Notes: generated from the letters alone by a model not told the origin. A stretch of 64,000 nt of DNA from CAZWRV01 sp964636325 (GCA_964636325.1 CAZWRV010000018.1:14502-78501), one strand, 5' to 3'; shown: positions 26,001-35,368, counted from the stretch's first letter. Numbers and translations are program-made.

Positions 26001-27551
26001 TGGAAGTCCTCGAAAATGGAGACATGCCACATCCGCCAGCATACCGGCAACAGGGAGAAATACCGCTTCTGGGCACGCTCCGACATGCTGCTGGGGCGCT
26101 GGTGCGACGGATATTATCCCGACGATGTCGCGACCGGGCGCTTCCTTCCGTGGAACCAGCTTTTCCACAACAGCAACGTCTACGCGACATGGTCCGGCGA
26201 ATGGGGAAGCGGCCTGACCATCTGGCGCGGCGACATGTCGCTCAGGGATGCGCCGCTCGCGACCGCCGAGGAGCTGCGCGAGATATGGGCCGGGCCCGCC
26301 ACGCTGATAAGGCAGAGCAGTCCGTCTGTTCCATTAATCGGCATCCATTATTCCCGCGCCAGCCAGATGGCGAGCATGGCGGAGTGGGGAGGCGCCGCAT
26401 GGCCGGCCGGCAGCAGCGTCGAAGACAGCCTTGAAATACTCGGACACCAGTTCCGCTGGATCAGCTACGAGGAGCTTGAGCAGGGATTCTGCTCCGGATG
26501 GCAGGGGCGCATCCTGTTCCTGCCTCTAAGCATATGCCTGAGCGGAAGGGAAGCGTCAGCCGTCCGCCGATTCGCGGAGAACGGCGGAACCGTTGTCGCA
26601 GACTCCGAATGCGGCACCCGCGACGGCTTCGGCGGCGCCCCGGGCCCGGGTCAGCTCGCGGATATCTTCGGATGCGAATGGATTGCGGCGCCGGCCGCCC
26701 CTAAGGACGCAAAATCGAAAATCTCCCTGGACATCAAAGGGGTTCCCCGGGAGATCGAATCTGCAGGCGCATACGCCCGGATGGCGAAGGTCACGGACGG
26801 CAAGCCGAACGGGACTATCCAATACGGCGGCCAGGAGTTCCCCGCATGGATAGTGAAAAGCTTCGGGAAAGGGCGGGCGGTGACGTTGAACTTCCTACCC
26901 GGTAGAACCTCCGCCGCACAAGCGATCATGAAGGCGCTGCTCTCGGCGGCAGGCGTAACACGTTCGCCCAACGTCATTAAGGACGGAGAAGAGATGAGCG
27001 GCGTCGAAACTTTCCGGTTTGAAGACGGCCCAGTGGAATATTCGGGGATAATCCATTTCGGCGGCCTGCGGCACGGCTGGGGGCAGCTGCAGATGACACC
27101 TGAGGAGCTGAAGCAGGTCAGCGAAGTCGAAGTGTCGTTCCCTCTCGAGTCCCACCTCTACGACGTCCGCGAAAAAAAATATCTCGGGCACGTGGACAGA
27201 ATCAAGATGAAGCTGGCGCCGGGCCGCGCATACCTCTTCGCGCATCTTCCAGGAAAGGTGGAGAAGGTAGAGGCGGATCCGTCTGCCGGACGCGCCGGCA
27301 ATACTGCAACGATCACTGTTTGCGTGGCAAGTTCCGAAGGGCCGTCGGAACGCCATGCGGTGAGGGCTCGGCTCTTCGAACCCTCAGGCCGGGAGCGCGA
27401 GGAATACGGCAGCGTCGTATATATCCGGAAAGGGACGGGGGAATGGAAGGTGCCGCTCGCACCTAACGATCCGTCAGGGGAATGGAAAATCCTCCTGACC
27501 GAGGCGGCCAGCGGGACGAAAGCCGAGGTCAAATGGGAGGTGCAGCCATGA
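23034..27551 (+). CDS. Giant secreted multidomain protein with GH42-like barrel
   Basis: A 1505-residue exported protein. Signal peptide MRKSVRRPLFAFAAICALAM, cut near VRAMD. Residues to about 200 are HEAT-like helices. Residues about 210-560 contain an amidotransferase-like region with VIVLSGSGSRDYPINWPNLP. Residues 600-770 are beta-sandwiches. Residues 780-1170 form a GH42-like barrel: AIIDQDEECLGGEYCFHP holds the likely acid/base Glu, and RTHGSIEKLNEIWQTSCKSW is the family's YG-x-LNxxW-like segment. A trimerisation/GATase-like and a beta domain follow. ATG 23034 gives the signal peptide; TTG 23022 is in frame upstream. It ends in ATGA at 27548-27551, overlapping an open frame that leads into the next gene. 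Confidence 0.78.
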   Translation: MRKSVRRPLFAFAAICALAMLCIPVRAMDEVEWLSAVSTLSPAERSARLKEAIAKCDVKDCGLLVCALLSSDESVELLRPELERRAQMLVRPQDAEYLHGRLKKTSDPVQQDWLIDLLGYCGAEGFSKLQAIRLEQKDPRLRNGALRAMANLMLQDALPYVAEAASKAASLPEKEAALFAESRLRWQTGQLKDGANEKTAKPLVTPKDGAAKVREALGRGGTLLVKLQDLSQPDLLDLLKELDVVVPKDGGAASALEPCTLAVADFHRLAAYPMDFFYTDVSELVNAENFWESWGSRQIAPLRTGRNSAKAAAVIQEGVLGGGRVIFSGIKPLNVQLAAKKGRPERDSWIENLNWHHQDRDPADTLKMLQAREGFESQHVPWGKPLAGGPLNVCVITPGNNGRDAVEFAQRLEMKYEHLPFEWAAKQGFSNDVQIGRLTPPCWEILERVLAAPRDVIVLSGSGSRDYPINWPNLPAEYQETLLRLVRDKGLGLVVAGEPNPFSHMEAEQLKRSSAPLTPFENVERIEWGRGRIVVVPRLRGPLQCHMTPGAFGPITCVNPFDQWAQGIVLHIAWAAGHEPPVAVEGPPIMEGGKIVVPVHGVGTQRVEGELHAGLRNLFGEISAKGRAKFSLSAGESLKIPVELESFCSGQFFAEIVARDSKGASLGWNCFPLKIDGGPVIQDMIFDRPSYRPGDEMEISIKLEGAPPPDSKAELQISDHYGRLCGEAKAPLDPAAPKLHVKVGDPLWRYVRINLKIRRGDRLVAEFSKPWIVDVPPPRKEFPHVSWAVAPTCPPMTGMLKEAETDWLNADYERCLANGLRPWVLNFGGLGLGEHAAAMDYERNPCTLGPTFHQWRLNFIPTQVPELLRADVPAIIDQDEECLGGEYCFHPATLHEFRKFLQRTHGSIEKLNEIWQTSCKSWDEVMPLRLAQVKGRASLAPMVEHRMFMDTAYLHHVEFDRQVAESCGMSDVKLGLSTDGGGFADGWDIWKSSKMETCHIRQHTGNREKYRFWARSDMLLGRWCDGYYPDDVATGRFLPWNQLFHNSNVYATWSGEWGSGLTIWRGDMSLRDAPLATAEELREIWAGPATLIRQSSPSVPLIGIHYSRASQMASMAEWGGAAWPAGSSVEDSLEILGHQFRWISYEELEQGFCSGWQGRILFLPLSICLSGREASAVRRFAENGGTVVADSECGTRDGFGGAPGPGQLADIFGCEWIAAPAAPKDAKSKISLDIKGVPREIESAGAYARMAKVTDGKPNGTIQYGGQEFPAWIVKSFGKGRAVTLNFLPGRTSAAQAIMKALLSAAGVTRSPNVIKDGEEMSGVETFRFEDGPVEYSGIIHFGGLRHGWGQLQMTPEELKQVSEVEVSFPLESHLYDVREKKYLGHVDRIKMKLAPGRAYLFAHLPGKVEKVEADPSAGRAGNTATITVCVASSEGPSERHAVRARLFEPSGREREEYGSVVYIRKGTGEWKVPLAPNDPSGEWKILLTEAASGTKAEVKWEVQP

Positions 27552-27559
27552 ACAGCCTA

Positions 27560-27727
27560 AGTTTTTCTCAGCTGGAGAAACGCCCCCTTACGGCGCACAG
27601 TAGCTTGCGATCTCCGAGCGCAAAGAGCGAACTCCGCATACGAGTGTTGCCATGGTACTTCTCTTGCGCCAGGTATGTTGCAAGCTACTTTTCGGCGGAA
27701 ACGTTTGTCATGTCGCGCCGGAAAGGA
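27560..27727 (+). repeat. R1 element, copy 3 (diverged), spanning the start of the HEAT-repeat gene
   Basis: Flanked by TA at 27558-27559 on the left; the right border is about 27727. It aligns over its whole length with copies 2 and 4 (CCCCTTACGGCGCACAG, TAGCTTGCG, GCATACGAGT, GCAAGCTACTTTT) but has lost most hairpin symmetry. Unlike the other copies it contains no stop in the frame that runs from ATG 27548 into the HEAT protein. Confidence 0.7.
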
Positions 27728-29008
27728 ATATTTCTGCTGTGCCTTGCAGCCATTTTTGCTGGAAGCGGCTTGTCCGCCGCGGGAAACGACGGGCTGGACG
27801 ACTTGGACGTAGGGCTCGAGTTCGACGCCACGGACAAGGCAGGGGTAAGGAAGATCGCGGATCAGATGCTCAAGGATCCGGCTTCCATAAACGTGGAGAA
27901 GGCCATCCAGGTGATAGGCCACCCCGCGCTCGGCGACATAGACAAGGCTTCTTCCCTCTACGAAGCCGTCAAGACGCGAGTCAAGCCGGAGCATGCCGCG
28001 ACGCTCAGCAGGCTCCTAAAGGTGGACGACAGCTTCCTCCAGGTCTCCGAGCAGAAGCCGGGCGCGCAGGGCGCAGCGCTCGATTCGCCGACCACCGGAC
28101 TGCTGGTCAGGCTGCTCGGGCGCACACGCAATCCCGAGGCCAAGGATATCCTCCTCCGCTTTTTCAAAGGCAACGACATGATCCTCAAGGGCGCCGCGGC
28201 CGAAGGCATCGGACTGCTGGGCGACAAGTCCCAGCTTCCTCTTCTCCAGCAGGAATTCGGCAGGCTGGGAAACCAGAAGTCGTCCGACTCCGCATATGAC
28301 TTCTCCGACAGCCTGCTGCTGGGCATGCTTTACCTGGGCGACTTCAGGTATCTTTCCCCTCTGATTTCGAAGACAGCCTCCACCTCGCACGCGATATCCG
28401 GAGCGATACTGACGATAGCCAGCGGCTACACGCCGCCGGACATCAAGGAAAAGATGCAGAAGCAGCTCAAGACGCTGCGCCCGCGCTTCAAGGCACTCAA
28501 GGCGCACATCGTCGAAATCGGCCCGCTCTTCCCGAAAGAAATGGCCGACGTCATCATAAAGGCCACGGATCCGAACGTCTGCGACGTCCTCTACCGCCTG
28601 CTTCCTAGCATGATGACGAAAGAACGCGTCGCCGACTTCATCCCAGCGCTCAGATGCGCGAACATGGACATGAGGCAGCTCATGCTCGACATCCTCGCGG
28701 CCTCGGGGCCGAACCCCGAGGAGATGAAGGAGATACGCAGAGCGGTGATGGAATGGTATGGCGGAAAGGACGCGATGGGCAGGGCCTGGGCTGTCCGCAA
28801 CTGCCGCATCCTCGAAGAGCCGGAACGGCACAAAATACTCTTTGAAACGCTTAAGCGCGGAACCCGCTGGGAGCAGATTGAGGCAGTCATCGAAATAGGC
28901 AGATGCCCCGACAGCGAGCTGATCGAGGCATTGAATGCATTGTCAAAGGAGACTTCGGATCCGGATGTCCAGTTTCATCTCGCACGGACATTGGCCGGCG
29001 CCAAGTAA
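27710..29008 (+). CDS. Secreted HEAT-repeat-like protein
   Basis: A 432-residue protein starting MSRRKGIFLLCLAAIFAG, a signal peptide cut near LSAAG. The rest is regular alpha-helical repeats of HEAT type (LLVRLLGRTRNPEAKDILLR, GAAAEGIGLLGDKSQLPLLQ, IEAVIEIGRCPDSELIEALN), usually protein- or ligand-binding scaffolds. The helical N-terminus of the preceding giant protein has the same flavour. ATG 27710 was chosen for its signal peptide, although its Shine-Dalgarno is weak and the start codon lies in the tail of R1 copy 3. An alternative ATG 27548, coupled as ATGA to the previous stop, would add 54 repeat-derived residues in front of the signal sequence. Confidence 0.75.
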   Translation: MSRRKGIFLLCLAAIFAGSGLSAAGNDGLDDLDVGLEFDATDKAGVRKIADQMLKDPASINVEKAIQVIGHPALGDIDKASSLYEAVKTRVKPEHAATLSRLLKVDDSFLQVSEQKPGAQGAALDSPTTGLLVRLLGRTRNPEAKDILLRFFKGNDMILKGAAAEGIGLLGDKSQLPLLQQEFGRLGNQKSSDSAYDFSDSLLLGMLYLGDFRYLSPLISKTASTSHAISGAILTIASGYTPPDIKEKMQKQLKTLRPRFKALKAHIVEIGPLFPKEMADVIIKATDPNVCDVLYRLLPSMMTKERVADFIPALRCANMDMRQLMLDILAASGPNPEEMKEIRRAVMEWYGGKDAMGRAWAVRNCRILEEPERHKILFETLKRGTRWEQIEAVIEIGRCPDSELIEALNALSKETSDPDVQFHLARTLAGAK

Positions 29009-29011
29009 GGA

Positions 29012-29165
29012 GTTGTTCAATAATAAGTTTTACATTTGCCGACGGCTATTATGGCTTTTGCCAAGGAACGAAAGAGGAGCATATCCAAGGATATGTAACG
29101 ATTGAGTGACGCAGGAAAAAGGCGGAAGAGAGCCCGCCAAATTGTAAAACTTATTGATGGACAAC
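29012..29165. mobile_element. 154-bp element with long terminal inverted repeats (IS-derived MITE-like)
   Basis: GTTGTTCAATAATAAGTTTT (from 29012) is the inverted counterpart of AAAACTTATTGATGGACAAC (to 29165). The match continues inward (TACATTTGCC facing GCCAAATTGTA) for nearly 30 bp with few mismatches. The interior holds the small hairpin CATATCC/GGATATG and no coding potential. Starting three bases after the HEAT gene stop, it may also act as its 3' structure. Confidence 0.72.
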
Positions 29166-29236
29166 CCCTAAGCGCCGCGTATGGACAGCGGCGGAAATCA
29201 ACGGCTTGATCGGAGAAATAGAACTCATTGAATGAT

Positions 29237-32200
29237 ATGAAAAATATTCCAGCCTCAACGCTTCTGCTTTTGATTATCTCCCTTCAGATCGCAGGGAAAG
29301 ACATCGCATATCGGGAAGACGTGGAGACTCCGCACTGGCAGTGGGAGGGGAAGAATTTCTGCGGCACCGTCAAGGCGCTTTTCATCACTCCTTCGCTTGC
29401 TGTCCGTGAGCCGGTCGAGCTTGCGCAGCGGTTTGACGTGGAAACCCAGGTCATGGGCGTGTCTGGCCAGCCGCCGAACGGCCTCAGCCTGGACCAGGAA
29501 AAGCTGGGTGAATTGCTCAAGAAGGACTACGACGCTTATGTGATCGCCTGCTACTATGCGAAGGACATCTGGGAGCGCATGTCCCCAGAGAACCGGGATG
29601 CGATACTGACCAAGACCAGGAACGGAGCGGCCCTCGTAATCTTTATGGGATGGGGAAAATGGATCAGCTCTGCAGGCTTCATCAGCGAAGGCAAGGCTTC
29701 CGGGAGTCCAGATTCGGAGCTTGACGATCCTGAGAGCCCCAAAATCGAACCTGTAATTGAAGAGGCGGCCGCGGTCGCGCGAGCTCTTCCCGTTTCCGCC
29801 GATACGGAAAAACCTGCGGCAGGCGGTGCCGGCCGGCTTGTCTACCGGGGCGGCCTCTCGACGGCTACGCTGCCGTTCGGCAAGGGCAAGATCGTATACT
29901 ACTACGGGACTGCCGGGCATTTCACATCATTCAATGTTTTCCTGGGCGAGGACGTGAATTTCCCGATGCATTCTAATCCCGGCGCCTTCTTCGACGATCC
30001 GGTTTCTCCGGAGCTTTTTTACGCGGTGGCCTCGCGCTGGCTCCGCAGGGCGGCGGGTAAGGAATCGCAAGTCCTCGTGACAAAGACTGTTGCGCCGGAT
30101 AAGCCCGCCCCGCTGGAGCAGAAGACCGCCGTCAAGCTCCTTATATCCGGAAAGACGGCATCCGGCGACCGGCTGAAATGGTTCTTGTATTCGACTTTCG
30201 GAGATAGAATTGATAAAGGGGAATCGGATCTTTCATCCGAGCAGAAGGAAGTGATGATTGAGATGATTCCGCGTCAGGCAGGGCAACTGACATGCCGCTG
30301 GTGCCTGGAACGGGACGGAAGGACTCTTGACTATGGGGCGTCAGTGTTCTCCGTCGAATCCCCGGCCAAGCTGGAATTGGCCAGGCCGGAGAACCCCCTC
30401 GATGTCGCAAAGGGATTGCCGTTGTCATGGAAGATCGCAGGTGTTCCGGCAGAAGACGACATTGCTGTTTTCCAGGTTTATGATCCGGACGGACGGCTGA
30501 TGGCCGAAGGGAGCTTTCCGGCAAAGAATGGGGAAGGCGGATTGAGTCCATGGATTGCAAGCGGGGTCTCACACAAGCTGCGTGTGCTGATGCTAAGGGG
30601 AGGACTGATCCTTGACGAACAGCGCATTCCGTTTCAGGCACTGATCGACAGAAGCAACGACAGCAAGGACTATGTGGCAAATGTCTGGGGCTTCGAGGGA
30701 GGGATGGGAACCTGGCAGGGCCGCTACCGCTGCCGACTGTTGCGGGAGTTGGGAATCACGTCAATCAGCGGCACTGGCGGGGAGGCGTTCTGCCGGATGG
30801 CCGGAGAAGAAGGGCTACGCGTCGTTCTCTGCAACATCTTCCACCCGAACAACAGGAAAAATCCTAAATACAGCGCCGCACAGGCAGAGGAAAAGCTTGA
30901 AGAAACTGCGAAAATCGCAGGAAGGTTCAGCCCGGTCGGCTACATGCTCGGGGACGAGCCCGGAGACTTGGAGGACGTAGTCCAATATACGGAAAACGCG
31001 GCGGCAATCATCCGTCGGCAGGATTCCCCCGCGAAGGTCGGCTGGAGCGGAGTCTGGATGAGCTTCAAGCAGGACGCGCCGGAATTCTTCAAGGCCTGCA
31101 ACTATGTCACCGCATATAGTCCGCATCATCTTTACACTCCTGATCTTTGGCTGGGCGTCGAACGCGACCTTTACAGATCATTCGCCAACCCGGAGGGAAT
31201 CCTGACCTGTTGGACGCATTATGCTCCGTGGGCCGACAACGAGGCCTACAGCCGCACCGTGCCTTGGCTCTGGCTTTTCGAGGGAATGAACGGCGTGTCG
31301 TATTTTTCTTCTGCGGGCGAGTTCGCGGTCCTTAGCGAGGACCTCCGCACGACGCACGAGACACGCTGGTGGAGCGAAGAGGTAAAGGAGCTGCGGCGTG
31401 GAATCGGGAAGCAGCTCATTGCCATGAATCGTGACACGGGTGCCATCCGCATCCTCTTCAGCAGGAACGCTTCAGGATCGGAGATATGGATGAGGGCGTT
31501 GAACAGACTCAACATCCCATACTCCCTCGTTAGCAGGGAGGAGCTGCTTGCCGGGCTTGACGGCCGAGTCAAGCTGCTGATCTGTCCGGCGCCCTTTGAT
31601 ATGACCGACAGTGAACTTGACCGCCTAACGGCGTTCGTGAACCGCGGCAACATGCTTGTCGTGACATGCCCGGCAGGAATGACGGCGGACGGGAAAATCG
31701 CTCCGCCAGGACGCCTTGTGAAGCTCTTCGGCATCGAGAGGTCCTATGTTCCTGCGACAGAGGATGAAATGAAGAAGGACATGCAGATTTACGGAGGTCT
31801 TAATTCGGAAATAAAACTACGTCTCTCGTCAAAAGATGAGTATGAAATGGTCTTGACAGGAATAAGCACCGGTGAGCACGGCCTACGTTGCGCTGGTGCC
31901 CGCACAGCCGGCAGCTTTGAAAAGATAGGCGGCTTCAAGAAGGGCGACGGTCTGAAGGATCTCCAGTTCCTTCAAAAAATTTTCGACACCCCCGCCGCAA
32001 CGGTCATGGAAAATGGAAAAGGGCAAGCGCTCTACCTGGCGTTCCAGCCGGATCTTGAGTCCACCAAAAAACTTATTCCTGCACTCATGGCCCAAGCCGG
32101 AATTCCCACGCCCGCCATGAAGGTGACATTGGACGGGAAACTTGACGATACGGTCTATCTTTATCCGTTCGCGAGCGGCAGTATGCGCATGCTCGGAGTC

Positions 32201-33700
32201 GTACAGGACTACTGGCGCGTCCAGCCGGAATGGGATGTGCTTGCCGATGGTGAACCTGCCGAATCCGCCGGCTCAAAGGAGACCGTGCTCTATTATAATC
32301 ACGGCCCTCAGATATGGGGCGAACGCGAGGCCGTTCTCCATCTGGGGGGAATGGCGCATCTTTATGACAGCAGAAGAGGAGCTTACCTGGGATTTGCTTC
32401 GGAGGCCAAGTTCAAGTTGCAGGCGGGACGGCCGGAACTTTTTGCGGTGCTTCCTTACAAGATCGGGAGCTTGAGCGTCGAGGCCCCCGCGGAAGCGGGA
32501 CAAGGCGACAAGCTGACGCTTTCGCTCAACCTTCGGGCGGAAGACGCAACGCCGGGCATGCACGTCGTCCATGTGTCGCTTACCGACCCGGCCGGGAAAC
32601 AGGCACCCTCCGACAGATTCAACATCGCACTCGAAAAGGGAAAGAGTGAACTTGATTTTCAAATCCCGTTCAATGCAACTCCGGGGGAATGGCGTATCGA
32701 CGCACGGGATACCGTCACAGGAACAGAGGCGGCAGCGAAGCTTCTTGTGAAGGATGGCGATGCCCCCGGCTGGCCGGCTCTGGCTTTCGCGGAACCGGAA
32801 ATCCGCCGTACCGCACTAGACTGGCCGGAAGGACGACTGATTTCACATGCCGAACGGACAGCGGAGGAGAAGAGGAACAAGGAACAGGCTGTCCAGGTTA
32901 AAGGTGCCGAACTGAAGCAGATAGCACTTCCACGTCACTGGGACAAGTATGCGAACCAGAAAGGGCTGACCGCAAGCTTCACCTTGAGCAACAAGGACGC
33001 CTCTTACCAGATGAAATACGAGGTCTGCTGCGACGCCAAGGCAAACGGATGGGACGATCCGAGGCGGATATGGACCCCCTACAGGCCCGGCCTCGGCGTC
33101 CAGAGGCCGAATCCCATGGCCTGGTACTACAACGGTTACCTCGAAGTCTGGCTCGACGACTTCTGCGCCGCCGATTTCGCAATGAGCAAGCTTGAACAGA
33201 TCAAGGATGGAAACAATGGACGGGTTGATGCGACTTTCGACACGCCACGCGGCATATTGATCCTATCGTTCGCCATGATGCCGGATCATATCGGGCTCTT
33301 CCAGCAGCTTGAGATAAAGCCGTCGGCACCCGTCAAAAAAGTCAGACTGGCCTTCAGGCGCTACGACTGGGGCGGAGAAGGCAGGCCGAATTCGTTCATC
33401 GAAATCGACCCGGAAGAGAAAAGCTGGGCCATCACCGGCGACCGCCTAGAAGACCGGGCCTTCGGAAAAGGCGCCGGACCAGCCGCAATGATGATAATTC
33501 CGGGTCAGTGGGACAAGGTCGTCTTCACTCCCCCGTCGCCGACCCTGGAGAAGACGGTCGACATCCCCGCGGGCGGCAGCTTCAAGGCTCAGTGGGTGCT
33601 CTGGCTCTTCCCCGACTTCAGCAACGAGAAGGCACGAAATTACATGCGCGACAATTCGAAAGAAACCGAGAAACGTCTGGGCAAGATATTCGGACGTTGA
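29237..33700 (+). CDS. Giant secreted multidomain protein with amidotransferase-like and TIM-barrel regions
   Basis: A 1487-residue exported protein. The N-terminus MKNIPASTLLLLIISLQIAG is a signal peptide. Residues about 40-280 resemble a class-I amidotransferase-like/ThuA-like fold (VKALFITPSLAVREP, DAYVIACYYAKDIW, GRLVYRGGLSTATLPFGKGK). A beta-sandwich follows, then a TIM-barrel-like part from about 480 (YMLGDEPGDLEDVVQY gives an acidic Asp-Glu-Pro; TYSPHH-like and CWTHYAPWADNEAY segments). After that come a second amidotransferase-like domain (VKLLICPAPFDMTDSELD) and C-terminal beta domains. It is built like the 23034-27551 protein. ATG 29237 was chosen for the signal peptide; TTG 29228 is in frame. 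An extracellular or periplasmic glycosidase is likely but unproven. Confidence 0.74.
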   Translation: MKNIPASTLLLLIISLQIAGKDIAYREDVETPHWQWEGKNFCGTVKALFITPSLAVREPVELAQRFDVETQVMGVSGQPPNGLSLDQEKLGELLKKDYDAYVIACYYAKDIWERMSPENRDAILTKTRNGAALVIFMGWGKWISSAGFISEGKASGSPDSELDDPESPKIEPVIEEAAAVARALPVSADTEKPAAGGAGRLVYRGGLSTATLPFGKGKIVYYYGTAGHFTSFNVFLGEDVNFPMHSNPGAFFDDPVSPELFYAVASRWLRRAAGKESQVLVTKTVAPDKPAPLEQKTAVKLLISGKTASGDRLKWFLYSTFGDRIDKGESDLSSEQKEVMIEMIPRQAGQLTCRWCLERDGRTLDYGASVFSVESPAKLELARPENPLDVAKGLPLSWKIAGVPAEDDIAVFQVYDPDGRLMAEGSFPAKNGEGGLSPWIASGVSHKLRVLMLRGGLILDEQRIPFQALIDRSNDSKDYVANVWGFEGGMGTWQGRYRCRLLRELGITSISGTGGEAFCRMAGEEGLRVVLCNIFHPNNRKNPKYSAAQAEEKLEETAKIAGRFSPVGYMLGDEPGDLEDVVQYTENAAAIIRRQDSPAKVGWSGVWMSFKQDAPEFFKACNYVTAYSPHHLYTPDLWLGVERDLYRSFANPEGILTCWTHYAPWADNEAYSRTVPWLWLFEGMNGVSYFSSAGEFAVLSEDLRTTHETRWWSEEVKELRRGIGKQLIAMNRDTGAIRILFSRNASGSEIWMRALNRLNIPYSLVSREELLAGLDGRVKLLICPAPFDMTDSELDRLTAFVNRGNMLVVTCPAGMTADGKIAPPGRLVKLFGIERSYVPATEDEMKKDMQIYGGLNSEIKLRLSSKDEYEMVLTGISTGEHGLRCAGARTAGSFEKIGGFKKGDGLKDLQFLQKIFDTPAATVMENGKGQALYLAFQPDLESTKKLIPALMAQAGIPTPAMKVTLDGKLDDTVYLYPFASGSMRMLGVVQDYWRVQPEWDVLADGEPAESAGSKETVLYYNHGPQIWGEREAVLHLGGMAHLYDSRRGAYLGFASEAKFKLQAGRPELFAVLPYKIGSLSVEAPAEAGQGDKLTLSLNLRAEDATPGMHVVHVSLTDPAGKQAPSDRFNIALEKGKSELDFQIPFNATPGEWRIDARDTVTGTEAAAKLLVKDGDAPGWPALAFAEPEIRRTALDWPEGRLISHAERTAEEKRNKEQAVQVKGAELKQIALPRHWDKYANQKGLTASFTLSNKDASYQMKYEVCCDAKANGWDDPRRIWTPYRPGLGVQRPNPMAWYYNGYLEVWLDDFCAADFAMSKLEQIKDGNNGRVDATFDTPRGILILSFAMMPDHIGLFQQLEIKPSAPVKKVRLAFRRYDWGGEGRPNSFIEIDPEEKSWAITGDRLEDRAFGKGAGPAAMMIIPGQWDKVVFTPPSPTLEKTVDIPAGGSFKAQWVLWLFPDFSNEKARNYMRDNSKETEKRLGKIFGR

Positions 33701-33727
33701 TGAAAGACATGAATCAAGGAGATGTAT

Positions 33728-35368
33728 ATGAGGTCAATTGAAACTGCGCATCGCATAAAAGACTTGGAGGCATCTTTCGATCCTACGGCAAATCTGATCA
33801 GAACGGGAGAATCGCTTTGCATAGGACAACTGTCGCTGGAATATGCTGTCCTGATGCTTCGACGAGGGAGCGTTGACGACCGGCAAAGGGCCGCCGCCGT
33901 GATTGAGGCCATCCTTGCCGCCCAGATTCAGACACCGGCCTGGGATCGTGGTCGCTTTCCCATGAGACTACCTGAAAGCTGGCGGGATCTAAATGCGACC
34001 TTGTTCATGGTACCGTACCTTGCTGAGATTTACACCCGATGGCTTCCACATCTGCCATCCGGCCTCGCGGTCCGATTCCAGGCCGCCGTGCATGAATCGG
34101 TTGAGGCGGTAAAGCGCCGCTGGGCCGACGAGGTGTTTGACATACACCGGGACTTCAAGGCTTACAGCAACATCTTCGTCCTTTATATCCAGGCCCTGTT
34201 TCTGCTCGGCCAGTTCCTGGACGACGAGGAACTCCGACGTGACGGCCAGGCTCAGTGGCGGCGCTGGTTCAACCATGTCTCCACCTACGGCATCGATGAA
34301 TTCTGCTCCTCGACCTACAACGAAGTCGTGTATGAGGGGTTGATGGGAATTATGTCGGCGACATCCGATGCTCATATCCAAGCCGACGCACGTATGGTTT
34401 TGGATCACCTGTTCGCGCTGCAACACGCCTTTACCCATCCTGTTTTGCGGGTGGGAGTGAGTGGGACGTCCCGAGACTACCGGCTCTTTGTCAGGCCGGG
34501 CGGCGGCGCTTTCCGGTTCCTCGAGCATGCGGGCGACGACATTTATTGTCCGCCGTCGCCTATTATTGACGAATTCCGCCGTCGCGAATATCCATTTCGT
34601 GCCTCTGGCCGGGCCGGTATAACGCCGTTCCGTTTCCAGACGTGGCAACTGAGCGATGCTGCCATGGGCTCAATGACCGGCGGTAACTACTTTGGACAGC
34701 AGATACATCTGATGGCGGCTGTTGGATCGTCTCCGGTGGAGCGCTCCTGCGTCTTTTTCCAAGCCGACGGTTTCAATCCCATCAACGGTTATGTCAGTCA
34801 ACGTGACGGACGTGCCCTCTGCTTGTTTACGCGCACCGTCAGCAGTTATCAGTTGACTCAGTTGTGCCAGTATACGGAGGATTTGCCTTCGCCGGTGACT
34901 AAACCGCCATGTTTGGGCGCGACAGAAGGATGGACAATGCTACTCAACGATTCCGGGCGCCTGATCTTGTCGGCACGCGGCTATAAATTCCTGCTGCGGA
35001 CTTTTGCCATTAAGAACAACCTCTTGGTATCTTCGCGGCTGACCATGGAAAAACTGGAGGCGGGCGGCCAGCAGATTACCGGTTGGCGCGCAGATCCTGA
35101 AGTTGTCTGGTTGGCATGCCTAGCCGAACTGTTGCCCGATTACGAAATGCCTGTGGAAGGGACTTTGGAACTGCAGATCGACGGGCGGCATCTGATCTTG
35201 AAAGAGTCGGGTGGCCTGATGATACGGCTTGCTCAACGGCCGTCAGGCGAACTTGTGGAGCTTTACAATGAGGACTGGCGGACGCTCCCTCTCTTCGATG
35301 CCCCTGTGCAAAGGATTCATTCCGGAGACCTGGCAATGGCATCCGCTCGTTTCAAAAATATGACATGA
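33728..35368 (+). CDS. Putative (alpha/alpha)-toroid protein, paralogue of the 5961-8000 product
   Basis: A 546-residue protein without signal peptide. Helix-rich first half (LNATLFMVPYLAEIYTRWL; SNIFVLYIQALFLLGQFLDD; GIDEFCSSTYNEVVYEGLMG) and beta-rich second half. Several blocks line up with the 679-residue protein at 5961-8000, so both belong to one family, likely a polysaccharide-lyase or heparinase-like fold. ATG 33728 was chosen because AAGGAG lies seven bases upstream; ATG 33722 would be too close. It is 27 bases behind the giant gene and so probably co-transcribed. Having a divergent paralogue beside the regulator suggests both act on related substrates. Confidence 0.7.
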   Translation: MRSIETAHRIKDLEASFDPTANLIRTGESLCIGQLSLEYAVLMLRRGSVDDRQRAAAVIEAILAAQIQTPAWDRGRFPMRLPESWRDLNATLFMVPYLAEIYTRWLPHLPSGLAVRFQAAVHESVEAVKRRWADEVFDIHRDFKAYSNIFVLYIQALFLLGQFLDDEELRRDGQAQWRRWFNHVSTYGIDEFCSSTYNEVVYEGLMGIMSATSDAHIQADARMVLDHLFALQHAFTHPVLRVGVSGTSRDYRLFVRPGGGAFRFLEHAGDDIYCPPSPIIDEFRRREYPFRASGRAGITPFRFQTWQLSDAAMGSMTGGNYFGQQIHLMAAVGSSPVERSCVFFQADGFNPINGYVSQRDGRALCLFTRTVSSYQLTQLCQYTEDLPSPVTKPPCLGATEGWTMLLNDSGRLILSARGYKFLLRTFAIKNNLLVSSRLTMEKLEAGGQQITGWRADPEVVWLACLAELLPDYEMPVEGTLELQIDGRHLILKESGGLMIRLAQRPSGELVELYNEDWRTLPLFDAPVQRIHSGDLAMASARFKNMT

